A stretch of 6,224 nt of DNA from Candidatus Woesearchaeota archaeon (GTDB lineage Archaea; Nanobdellota; Nanobdellia; Woesearchaeales; UBA525). Shown here one piece after another: positions 1-6,137 of this stretch. Position numbers and translations under genes: made by a program. The stretch's first letter is position 1. Each line of letters starts with the position of its first letter. The DNA lies in assembly GCA_003694385.1 (NCBI GenBank), contig RFKA01000058.1, forward strand, positions 1 through 6,224, read 5' to 3'. The notes under the pieces were generated by a model, which ran no database searches, was not told where the DNA came from, and was given only the letters and a program-made list of their open reading frames with translations.

Positions 1-2582
1 GCCTTGAAATGTTCCCTTACCCGAGCGGCTACCTCCACATGGGCCACGTGCGGAACTACAGCCTCGGCGACGTCAAGGCACGCTTCGAGCGGATGCGGGG
101 CAAGAACGTCCTCTACCCTATGGGGTATGACAGCTTTGGACTCCCCGCCGAGAACGCCGCCATCAAGCATGGCGCAGACCCCCACGAGTGGACCGAGAAA
201 AATATCGCTGGCATCAAGGAGCAGCAGCAGCTGCTCGGGCTTAGCTATGACTGGAGCCGTCAAATCGTGACGAGCCATGCCGACTACTACCGCTGGAACC
301 AGTACCTCTTTCTCCAGCTGCTCAAACGGGGGCTTGCGTACAGAAAAGACGGCTTCGTGAACTGGTGCCCGCAATGCAACACCGTCCTCGCGAACGAGCA
401 AGTCATTGACGGGAATTGCTGGCGGCACGAACAGACCCCTGTGGAGAAAAAGCGCCTTGAGCAGTGGTACCTCAAGATAACTGCTTATGCTGATGAACTC
501 CTGGACACGAGCAAGCTCACCCACTGGCCGGAACGCGTCAAACGCATGCAGCACAACTGGATAGGCAAGAGCACTGGCACGCTCATCGACTTCAAGATTC
601 AAGAGCGCGATATGACCATTAGCACATTCACGACCCGCCCCGACACCGCCTTTGGCATCACCTATCTCGTGATTGCTGCCGAGCACCCTCTCGTCGAGGA
701 ACTCATCAAAGACGAGCCTGAGGAACGCCAGCGCGCCGTACGGGAATTCTGCAAGCGCGTGCAACAGCAGAGCATTATCGAGCGGACCGCTGAGGGCAAA
801 GAGAAGAACGGCATCTTCACAGGCAAGCACGCCATTAACCCACTCACTGGCGAGGCCGTCGAGCTCTGGGTTGCTGATTACGTCCTCGCTGATTATGGCA
901 CTGGAATCGTCATGGCAGTCCCAACGCACGACCAACGCGATTTCGCGTTCGCAGAGAAATACGGCTTGCCGCGTCGGCTCGTCATCAGCCCCACGGCCTT
1001 TGACCTCGACGAGAAAAAAATGACGCGCGCCTACGTTGATGATGGTGTCCTCGTGAATAGCGGTGAGTTTGACGGTATGCACAACCGCGATGCCATCGGC
1101 GCCATCACGGCGAAGCTTGAAGAACTCGGTGCCGGGAGGGCTACGACGACATACAAGCTCAGAGACTGGCTCATCAGTCGGCAACGCTACTGGGGAACCC
1201 CCATCCCCATCATCTACTGCGACTCCTGTGGCATAGTCCCCGTCCCCGAGAAGGACCTCCCCGTTACCTTGCCCAAAGTCGATTTCAGCAAAGGCGGGAA
1301 CCCCCTCGCGACCGCAGAGGACTTCATTAAGACCCCCTGCCCCCAGTGTGGAAAACAAGCTCGCCGGGAAACAGACACGATGGATACCTTCGTCGATAGT
1401 AGCTGGTACTTCCTCCGCTTCTGCGACCCTGCGAACACGAAGGAACCCTTCAGCAAGCACGTAGTCGAAACCTTCATGCCCGTCGACCAGTACATTGGCG
1501 GCATCGAGCATGCAGTCCTCCACCTCCTCTATGCCCGATTCTTCACGAAAGCACTCCGCGACCTCGGCCTCCTCTCTTTCGACGAGCCCTTCACCCACCT
1601 CCTCACGCTTGGCATGGTCACGAAGGATGGCGCGAAGATGAGCAAGAGCCTCGGGAACACCGTCGACCCCGGCGCCATCATCGACCGCTACGGCCCCGAT
1701 ACGGCACGACTCTTCATCCTCTTCGCTGCACACCCGGAAAAAGAACTCGAGTGGAGCGACCAGGGTGTGGAATCGATATACCGCTTCCTCCACAAACTCA
1801 TCGCCCTCATGCGCGGCGCGGCGCACGAGCCGGCGAAACACGACGCATTCATCACGAGCAGACTGCACAACACCATCAAAAACGTCACGGACGAAATCGA
1901 GCGTTTCCGCTACAATACCGCTATCCAGCATCTTATGGAGTTCACCCACGACCTCGCCCGCTATGCGGGAGGCGCGGCGGGAGGAGTGAGTGCCGCACTC
2001 TACGACGAAGCACGCGACACACTCCTCACGCTCCTCTGCCCTTTCATTCCTCATCTCTGCGAGGAACTCTGGCATGAGCGTGGGCACGATGGCTTCCTCA
2101 GTATTGCCTCGTGGCCAACGCACGATGAGAACAAAATCGACGAGGCGCTCGAGCACCGCTACGCACAGCTCGACAAGCTCCGCAGCGACATCAGAACCGT
2201 CCTCCACCTCGCGAAGATTGATAATCCATCACGCATCACGCTCTTCACAGCACCGCAGTGGAAACACGACTTCTTCAGGGAACTCAAGAAGGAGCTCGCA
2301 AAGACGAATGACCCTAAAGTGCTCCTCAACACGCTTGTGCCGCGCTTCAAAACACACGCAAGAGACATCACGAAGCTCCTCCCCGGCGTGCTCAAGAACA
2401 GGAGCAAGCTTCCCCTCTACGATACGACGGAGGAAGAAGAGACAGCACACCTCAAAGAGTACGCCGATGAACTCAGCGGGGAATTCGATTGTTCCATCAT
2501 CGTGGAACGAGCCGCTTCGGCCAAGGAGGAGAAAGCGCGTACAGCCCTCCCCGGGAAGCCCGCCATCATCGTCGCAGACTGA
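1..2582 (+). CDS. leuS: Leucyl-tRNA synthetase, bacterial type, 5'-truncated by window edge
   Basis: This enzyme charges tRNA-Leu with leucine in the cytoplasm using ATP. The reading frame enters at base 3 (codons Leu-Glu, then Met at 9). LEMFPYPSG is an internal conserved motif, so Met-9 is not the start; about 35-40 residues probably lie upstream. Numbering from that Met: HIGH motif HMGH at 10-13, first zinc knuckle C120/C123/C137 with His140 as fourth ligand, CP1 editing domain with TTRPDT at 208-213 and [16 protein letters not shown] from 297, second zinc site C404/C407/C444/C447, [13 protein letters not shown], and KMSKS at 543-547 (bases 1635-1649). An anticodon-binding helical domain follows. 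The short linker before KMSKS shows that the leucine-specific insertion seen in E. coli and Thermus is absent. The last ~115 residues (2235-2579) end in [12 protein letters not shown]. This resembles the tail of archaeal LeuRS as I recall it, not the usual bacterial ending. All catalytic and editing motifs are intact, so the enzyme should be functional. Confidence 0.97.
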   Translation, partial: LEMFPYPSGYLHMGHVRNYSLGDVKARFERMRGKNVLYPMGYDSFGLPAENAAIKHGADPHEWTEKNIAGIKEQQQLLGLSYDWSRQIVTSHADYYRWNQYLFLQLLKRGLAYRKDGFVNWCPQCNTVLANEQVIDGNCWRHEQTPVEKKRLEQWYLKITAYADELLDTSKLTHWPERVKRMQHNWIGKSTGTLIDFKIQERDMTISTFTTRPDTAFGITYLVIAAEHPLVEELIKDEPEERQRAVREFCKRVQQQSIIERTAEGKEKNGIFTGKHAINPLTGEAVELWVADYVLADYGTGIVMAVPTHDQRDFAFAEKYGLPRRLVISPTAFDLDEKKMTRAYVDDGVLVNSGEFDGMHNRDAIGAITAKLEELGAGRATTTYKLRDWLISRQRYWGTPIPIIYCDSCGIVPVPEKDLPVTLPKVDFSKGGNPLATAEDFIKTPCPQCGKQARRETDTMDTFVDSSWYFLRFCDPANTKEPFSKHVVETFMPVDQYIGGIEHAVLHLLYARFFTKALRDLGLLSFDEPFTHLLTLGMVTKDGAKMSKSLGNTVDPGAIIDRYGPDTARLFILFAAHPEKELEWSDQGVESIYRFLHKLIALMRGAAHEPAKHDAFITSRLHNTIKNVTDEIERFRYNTAIQHLMEFTHDLARYAGGAAGGVSAALYDEARDTLLTLLCPFIPHLCEELWHERGHDGFLSIASWPTHDENKIDEALEHRYAQLDKLRSDIRTVLHLAKIDNPSRITLFTAPQWKHDFFRELKKELAKTNDPKVLLNTLVPRFKTHARDITKLLPGVLKNRSKLPLYDTTEEEETAHLKEYADELSGEFDCSIIVERAASAKEEKARTALPGKPAIIVAD

Positions 2583-2597
2583 CACAACCTTTAAAAG
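2582..2597 (+). promoter_or_regulatory. Archaeal promoter (TATA box TTTAAAAG) of the thioredoxin-like gene
   Basis: TTTAAAAG occupies 2590-2597, only 7 nt after the leuS stop. The preceding bases (ACACAACC), which would carry the BRE, match the consensus only weakly and overlap the last base of the stop codon. Archaeal transcription normally starts about 26 nt downstream of the TATA centre, which falls at or next to the ATG at 2620. This predicts a leaderless transcript and agrees with the lack of a Shine-Dalgarno sequence there. The gene may also be read through from leuS. Confidence 0.6.
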
Positions 2598-2619
2598 TGT
2601 TGCTCCGTGCCCAACGCTC

Positions 2620-3069
2620 ATGGCTCGCCGCAGACGACGGAAACTCGAAGAGAAGCACCTCACGAAAAGCATCGACCGCTTAGCAGCAGAGAAGCGTCGC
2701 CGAGAGCGAACAATCCTTGCTTGGGGAGTTATCATCATCCTCGCCATCTTCATGGCAATCGTCTTCTTTAGTTCCCGCGACTCAGGAGGAGACGAGTACC
2801 GCCCGCTCGCAGAATGCATGACTGCCGCTGGCGTCGCCATGTACGGCACAGACTGGTGTCCGCACTGCCAGGAACAAAAACGCCTCTTCGGCAAGGCCTT
2901 CAAGGAGATACGCTACTACAACTGCGACTACGCGAAAGCGTGCGTCGAGCAAGGAGTGGAGGGCTACCCGACCTGGATTTTCGCAGATGGCTCCCGTCTC
3001 ACAGGAACCCAACCGCTTTCCGTGCTCGCAGAAAAAACCAACTGCTCAGCAGTGATGCCCCCCGCGTAG
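2620..3069 (+). CDS. Membrane-anchored thioredoxin-like protein (VKOR-associated type, CPHC active site)
   Basis: This 149-residue protein is probably a thiol-disulfide oxidoreductase facing outside the cytoplasm. Residues 1-30 are very basic (MARRRRRK... KRRRER), and a single membrane segment spans about 32-50. The positive-inside rule therefore puts the C-terminal domain outside. That domain (about 60-149) has the thioredoxin hallmarks: MYGTDWCPHCQEQKRLFG with active-site C80/C83, and YPTW with the cis-proline at 117. The MYG..WCPHCQ.QK.LFG signature and the spacing to YPTW match the thioredoxin domain fused to, or paired with, VKOR-family quinone-linked oxidoreductases. No VKOR gene is in view. 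Extra cysteines at 66, 102, 108 and 142 could form structural disulfides. ATG 2620 was chosen because it follows the TATA box at leaderless distance. The open frame continues upstream to 1990, but that part reads leuS out of frame as Ser/Arg-rich nonsense. A reductive or oxidative direction cannot be decided from sequence. Confidence 0.88.
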   Translation: MARRRRRKLEEKHLTKSIDRLAAEKRRRERTILAWGVIIILAIFMAIVFFSSRDSGGDEYRPLAECMTAAGVAMYGTDWCPHCQEQKRLFGKAFKEIRYYNCDYAKACVEQGVEGYPTWIFADGSRLTGTQPLSVLAEKTNCSAVMPPA

Positions 3070-3100
3070 AGCCTTACTCTGCGAGACAATTCCTCTGCGA
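3065..3100 (+). repeat. Hairpin over the stop codon with a duplicated 3' arm
   Basis: CGTAGAG (3065-3071, including the TAG stop) can pair with CTCTGCG (3077-3083) around a 5-nt loop, giving seven base pairs with one G-U. CTCTGCGA occurs again at 3093-3100, 16 nt downstream, and could pair with the same 5' arm. No T-run follows, so calling this a terminator would be weakly supported. It lies between the thioredoxin-like gene and the next promoter and could help form or protect an mRNA 3' end. Confidence 0.35.
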
Positions 3101-3109
3101 AAATTCCGC

Positions 3110-3124
3110 GAAAAAATTTATAAA
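3110..3124 (+). promoter_or_regulatory. Archaeal promoter (BRE + TATA box TTTATAAA) of the two-gene Cys-rich/DsbA-like unit
   Basis: TTTATAAA at 3117-3124 is an ideal archaeal TATA box. It is directly preceded by a purine-rich stretch (GAAAAAA) that fits the BRE, the TFB-binding element. The predicted transcription start is near 3147, leaving a short leader of about 20 nt before ATG 3167. This is the strongest promoter-like sequence in the window, and no other promoter is visible before the second gene of the unit. Confidence 0.8.
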
Positions 3125-3157
3125 ACATCTTCTCATAGGTGGACTAAGTGATGACGC

Positions 3158-3163
3158 GAGGTG
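3158..3163 (+). promoter_or_regulatory. Shine-Dalgarno sequence GAGGTG deciding the start of the Cys-rich gene
   Basis: GAGGTG matches the archaeal 16S rRNA 3' end (anti-SD CACCUC). It lies 3 nt before ATG 3167 and 6 nt before the in-frame GTG 3170. The latter spacing is closer to that seen at 6124-6137, so GTG 3170 is a real alternative start. GTG 3161 overlaps the SD and is unlikely. Confidence 0.5.
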
Positions 3164-3166
3164 GTG

Positions 3167-3604
3167 ATGGTGACGTGGCGGACATATGGACCAGTACTCA
3201 TTCTTAGCGGGTTTACGGTGCTCGCAGTGCTCCTCATCCTCGTCGGGAGTGCACCAGCCCCTACGGGGAACGTCGCCGCACCGCTACCGAGCAAGGTCTC
3301 AGGTAGGATACCAGGGGGGAGCTCGCCGAGCGCAACGCCCAGGACGCTCGAGCAACGGGCGTATGGGATCGACGCCTATACGTGTGCAGACCTCGCCCTC
3401 CTGCGCTGTGGCCTCGACAACTACCAGCGCGCTCTCGATGGCTACATCAGTGCCCTGAAACTCCAGCCCTACACCTATTGTGGCGGGCAGGACTGTGCGG
3501 CGTGTACAGCGAAGCTCTGGAACGAGCTCAGCAAGCGTGTGCCGCTCCCACGACAGATGAGCCAAGCGCTCGAGCACTGTTTTGTAGCGAATAACGCCGG
3601 TTGA
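3167..3604 (+). CDS. Unrecognised membrane-anchored six-cysteine protein
   Basis: I do not recognise this family. From ATG 3167 the product has 145 residues; GTG 3161, 3164 or 3170 are other possible starts in the same frame. A single hydrophobic segment lies near the N-terminus (GPVLILSGFTVLAVLLILVG). A Pro/Ala/Gly/Ser-rich linker of about 30 residues follows, then a compact C-terminal domain of about 85 residues. All six cysteines fall in that domain: TCADLALLRC (C-X7-C), then YCGGQDCAAC (C-X4-C-X2-C), then EHC near the end. An even number of cysteines outside the membrane suggests three disulfides, though metal binding is possible. The stretch NYQRALDGYISALKLQPY loosely resembles a TPR-type helix, too weakly for a call. 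The gene is promoter-proximal, sits 6 nt before the DsbA-like gene and follows a thioredoxin-like gene. A role as substrate or partner in extracytoplasmic thiol chemistry is an inference from this context. Confidence 0.8.
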   Translation: MVTWRTYGPVLILSGFTVLAVLLILVGSAPAPTGNVAAPLPSKVSGRIPGGSSPSATPRTLEQRAYGIDAYTCADLALLRCGLDNYQRALDGYISALKLQPYTYCGGQDCAACTAKLWNELSKRVPLPRQMSQALEHCFVANNAG

Positions 3605-3610
3605 GCGCTT

Positions 3611-4189
3611 ATGGGAGAACGCGCAGAGAATATCGTGGCAATAACAGTTGTTGCACTCGTGAGTATAGCAGTTATCATGTTCTGGCCCCGCCCCGCCCCT
3701 GCTGCGCCTCAAACAGACTTCATAATGAATGACCCGCACCTCGGCGAGGAAGGCCAAGCAATCATCGTCTACTGTGATTACACCATCGAAGCCTGCAGGA
3801 CATTCATTAACGAGACTGTGCCGCAGTTAGAACCTCTCATCACGGCAGGGAAAGCTTATCTCGTGATGCGGGACTATCCGCTCAGCGAGCAAGGACTCCT
3901 CGCTGCGGAAGCAAGTGAGTGTGCGGATGAGCAAGGACTGTTCTGGGCGTACCTCCCCCACCTCGTGGCGAGCCCTAACGTCACCCTTAGCGGCGCGAAA
4001 GCGGCAGGCCTTGATACGAATGACTTCCGACGCTGCCTTGAAGCGAGACGCTATGAAACAGAAGTGGAAGATGATGTGTCCCGAGCCCGCACGCTTTACG
4101 TCACCACCGCACCAACAATCATTATTGGGAACGAGCGAACGACAAGCCCCTCATTCACCAGCATTGAGCGACTCCTCGCCCAAGCATGA
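3611..4189 (+). CDS. Membrane-anchored DsbA-like thioredoxin-fold protein with degenerate active site
   Basis: This 192-residue protein has one N-terminal membrane anchor (about 8-25), a short Pro/Ala linker, and a domain from about 37 to the end that follows the DsbA-like (DSBA/thioredoxin_4) pattern: ND PHLGEEG at the start, DYP in LVMRDYPLSEQG, AAEASECADEQGLFW, a LDTNDFRRCLE helix, and TTAPTIIIGN with the cis-proline at 168. Family members normally carry a DYxCPxC motif after the first strand. Here the sequence is YCDYTIEAC (54-62). The attacking cysteine aligns with Ile59 and the proline with Glu60; only the second cysteine (C62) remains, and a new cysteine (C55) lies just before the Asp. 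C104 and C142 correspond to a second cysteine pair found in many relatives. Ordinary dithiol exchange through CxxC is therefore unlikely. The protein may use C55/C62 differently, or act as a binding or chaperone-like domain. ATG 3611 lies 6 nt after the upstream stop with no clear SD, which suggests translation coupled to the Cys-rich gene. Confidence 0.88.
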   Translation: MGERAENIVAITVVALVSIAVIMFWPRPAPAAPQTDFIMNDPHLGEEGQAIIVYCDYTIEACRTFINETVPQLEPLITAGKAYLVMRDYPLSEQGLLAAEASECADEQGLFWAYLPHLVASPNVTLSGAKAAGLDTNDFRRCLEARRYETEVEDDVSRARTLYVTTAPTIIIGNERTTSPSFTSIERLLAQA

Positions 4190-4191
4190 CC

Positions 4192-4243
4192 CTGTGACCC
4201 TGGCACAGATGAGTGAGAGCAGGCCCCAGGGAATCCTCTGTGA
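4192..4243 (+). repeat. Competing short inverted repeats downstream of the DsbA-like gene
   Basis: CTGTG (4192-4196) can pair with CACAG (4204-4208). CCCTGG (4198-4203) can pair with CCAGGG (4226-4231). CTGTGA recurs at 4238-4243 and could also pair with CACAG. These pairings exclude one another at least in part. The segment starts 3 nt after the stop codon, so it would form the 3' UTR of the unit; no T-run follows. It may be a 3'-end structure, but stems of 5-6 bp can arise by chance. Confidence 0.3.
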
Positions 4244-4268
4244 ATAATACCTTGCAATAATACATTGC
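4243..4268 (+). repeat. Two tandem 13-bp direct repeats upstream of the BatA-like promoter
   Basis: AATAATACCTTGC (4243-4255) is followed directly by AATAATACATTGC (4256-4268), with 12 of 13 positions identical. The pair ends 26 nt before the TATA box of the next gene and is AT-rich within a GC-rich surround. The position would suit a regulator or activator site upstream of the BRE, but this role is inferred from position alone. Confidence 0.55.
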
Positions 4269-4287
4269 GCTCGGGTTGTGAACACTT

Positions 4288-4302
4288 GGGAAACTATATA
4301 AA
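4288..4302 (+). promoter_or_regulatory. Archaeal promoter (BRE + TATA box TATATAAA) of the BatA-like operon
   Basis: TATATAAA at 4295-4302 is preceded by the purine-rich GGGAAAC (4288-4294), a reasonable BRE. The expected transcription start is about 4322-4326, at or just before the ATG at 4326, so the transcript would be leaderless or nearly so. An AGGAG at 4314-4318 lies 7 nt before the ATG and would be a good Shine-Dalgarno sequence, but it would only be in the RNA if transcription started further upstream than predicted. Confidence 0.75.
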
Positions 4303-4325
4303 CGCCCCTGAACAGGAGCAACAAG

Positions 4326-6137
4326 ATGCTAAGCGACTACTTTCTCAACCCCTACGGCCTCTGGACCGCCCTGGCGCTCCTCCCCCTCATTCTCCTCTAT
4401 CTCATTAGGCCCAAACCGAAACTCGAGCGCATCCCCAGCCTCCTCTTCATCCTACGCGACCTCGGCCGAGACAACACGAAGAGCTTCTTCAGGAACTTCC
4501 TCAAAGATTTCCTCCTTGTTCTCCAACTCCTCTTCATCCTCTTCCTCATCGCCGCCGCCGCGAAACCTTACCTGCGCGTTCCCCGTACTGAGCTCGTCGA
4601 GCAAACAGTCCTTATCATCGACGTGAGCGCCAGCACACAAGCCGGCCACTTCAACACCATTCTCGACCGCGCCAGGGAGAATCTCGGCAAAGAAAACACT
4701 ATCATCCTTGCGAAAGGCCACCCAGAAGTGCTCGGAGAGCACCTGAGCATCAGGAAAGCGGAGAACCTACTGGACACGCTTGAACCGACGGACACCACAA
4801 CAGACCTTACGGGAGCGCTCCAGCTTGCAAACCAGTACACGGGGCCCGGCACGCGCGTCGTCGTCATCAGTGATTTCATCCCTAGCGCGGGAGACCCCGA
4901 CTATGACACTGCAGCCGACGCCCTCGATGCCCTCGGAGCAACAGTTGTGTACGAGCCGGTCACGAGCAGCGGAGACAACATCGGCATCACCGACCTTCGC
5001 GTCGGGCCAGCCCGCTCGAGTCTCTGGGTCAAAAACTATGCCTCGAGGCCAAAATCCGTCACACTCAGCATCGCGGGGAACGAGCAAGAAGTCCTCCTCG
5101 CGAAAGGGGAGACGAAGCGCGTCGACTTCGACACCCCCACCGGCGCAGCAGAGATCCGCCTCCTCGAGGATGATGCGCTCCCAGTTGACAACACCGTCTA
5201 CATCAGCACCCCGGAGAAAACGACTGTGAAGCTCCTCATCATCACGAACGAGAAAGAAGCCGTCGAGCAGAGCAAACTCCTCATCGCCCTCTCCGTGATC
5301 AGCAAGAATTTCCCCACCACCTTCGAGGTATCCTACGCCGAGCCACCAAAGCTCCCCCCACTCGCACACGATGCCTACCTCATCTGGAACGCGAACCTTG
5401 ACTTCCTCCTCCCCGGCCACGTTAGAAGCCTCAAAGAGAGCGTCGAGGAAGGAGCCGCCATTATTTTCTTCGAACAACCAGACCTCTTCTCTCTCGACTG
5501 GCAGGGACTCCTCCCCGTTGAATGGGTGAACAACAGCGAGGGCGGGCGCGCCACGCTCATACCAGAGCAGCACTCACTCACGACGGACATCGAGTTCGGA
5601 CAAATCCCCTCCCATATGCGCGTGAAGGCCGCCGAAGGCACGACCACCATCGTGAAGACAGAGCACGACCCCATCGTGGTACTCGGGCACAAAGGGAAGG
5701 GAAGCACACTCTACTATGGAATACCCGAAGCGTCAAGTTTCACAAAAAGCCCTGGCTACCCCATCTTCTGGAGGAGGGCTTTTGATCTCCTCACCCACCG
5801 ACCAAGTCTCTCGACGCTCAACCTCCGCACGGGACAAGTCGTGACGCTCACGCGCCCGACACTCATCACCACGCCGCGTGGCCAAGAACGAACGAACATC
5901 CTCGCTCTCGAACATGAAGGACTCTATGTACTCCCCGACCGGACGCTCGCCGCCAACCTCCTCAGTGACAAGGAAGGAGACCTCACACCCCCACAGAACC
6001 TCACGCGCACAGCAGGGGAAACAACAGGAGAAGAGAGCGACCTCGTCCCCCGCGAACTCACTAACCTTTTCCTCTACGCCGCGCTAGCACTCCTCTTCAT
6101 CGAACTCCTCTACCTCAAGTACCGAGGTGACCTCTAA
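4326..6137 (+). CDS. BatA-type membrane protein with von Willebrand A (MIDAS) domain
   Basis: This 603-residue protein belongs to the BatA/aerotolerance-regulator-like group. The N-terminal pair of membrane segments (about 11-27 and 61-79) with FLNPYGLW...LPLILLYLIRPK and RIPSLLFILRD is the typical opening of these proteins. A vWA domain (about 92-212) follows, with a complete metal site: DVSAS at 99-103, the Thr in TDTTTDLTGAL (155-165), and the Asp in VVVISDF (178-184). Residues about 218-296 look like a beta-sandwich ending in LPVDNTVYIS. Residues 300-490 resemble the glutamine-amidotransferase-like fold found in related proteins, without a catalytic cysteine. A last membrane segment spans about 582-597. 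The vWA and following domains should face outside the cytoplasm. Related proteins usually work with MoxR AAA+ ATPases and DUF58 proteins, probably in assembly or maturation at the membrane. Here the only visible partner is the overlapping downstream gene. The protein contains no cysteine, in contrast to the three genes upstream. Confidence 0.92.
   Translation: MLSDYFLNPYGLWTALALLPLILLYLIRPKPKLERIPSLLFILRDLGRDNTKSFFRNFLKDFLLVLQLLFILFLIAAAAKPYLRVPRTELVEQTVLIIDVSASTQAGHFNTILDRARENLGKENTIILAKGHPEVLGEHLSIRKAENLLDTLEPTDTTTDLTGALQLANQYTGPGTRVVVISDFIPSAGDPDYDTAADALDALGATVVYEPVTSSGDNIGITDLRVGPARSSLWVKNYASRPKSVTLSIAGNEQEVLLAKGETKRVDFDTPTGAAEIRLLEDDALPVDNTVYISTPEKTTVKLLIITNEKEAVEQSKLLIALSVISKNFPTTFEVSYAEPPKLPPLAHDAYLIWNANLDFLLPGHVRSLKESVEEGAAIIFFEQPDLFSLDWQGLLPVEWVNNSEGGRATLIPEQHSLTTDIEFGQIPSHMRVKAAEGTTTIVKTEHDPIVVLGHKGKGSTLYYGIPEASSFTKSPGYPIFWRRAFDLLTHRPSLSTLNLRTGQVVTLTRPTLITTPRGQERTNILALEHEGLYVLPDRTLAANLLSDKEGDLTPPQNLTRTAGETTGEESDLVPRELTNLFLYAALALLFIELLYLKYRGDL
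6124..6130 (+). promoter_or_regulatory. Strong Shine-Dalgarno sequence GAGGTGA inside the end of the BatA-like gene
   Basis: GAGGTGA lies within the last codons of the BatA-like gene and is fully complementary to seven bases of the typical archaeal anti-SD (UCACCUC). It sits 6 nt before ATG 6137 and so fixes the start of the downstream gene. It shows that internal genes of operons here use SD-led starts, unlike the leaderless first genes. Confidence 0.8.

Noticed and set aside
9..11. ATG at base 9 as the start of leuS
   Set aside because: The codons before it (Leu-Glu) continue the conserved LEMFPYPSG motif, which is internal in LeuRS proteins. The gene is cut by the window edge.
1990..2619. 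N-terminal extension of the thioredoxin-like gene, making a 359-residue protein
   Set aside because: This part lies in the leuS region in another frame, is Ser/Arg/Thr-rich low-complexity sequence, and the promoter and ATG at 2590-2622 explain the true start.
2229..2903. 224-residue minus-strand open frame across the leuS end and the thioredoxin-like gene
   Set aside because: It spans two real genes and their intergenic promoter, has no recognisable motif, and is explained as a shadow of the opposite strand.
3299..3757. 152-residue minus-strand open frame opposite the Cys-rich and DsbA-like genes
   Set aside because: It overlaps two genes supported by a promoter, tight spacing and membrane/domain signatures. 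Its own sequence shows no coherent domain.
4192..4231. Classical intrinsic terminator after the DsbA-like gene
   Set aside because: Short stems are possible, but there is no following T-run, which both bacterial and archaeal intrinsic termination would normally show.
4767..5573. 268-residue minus-strand open frame opposite the BatA-like gene
   Set aside because: It lies wholly within a confidently identified gene. Long antisense frames are expected where GC-rich codons (CTC, GAG, GCC) dominate. The product shows no domain, and no promoter or SD was evident.
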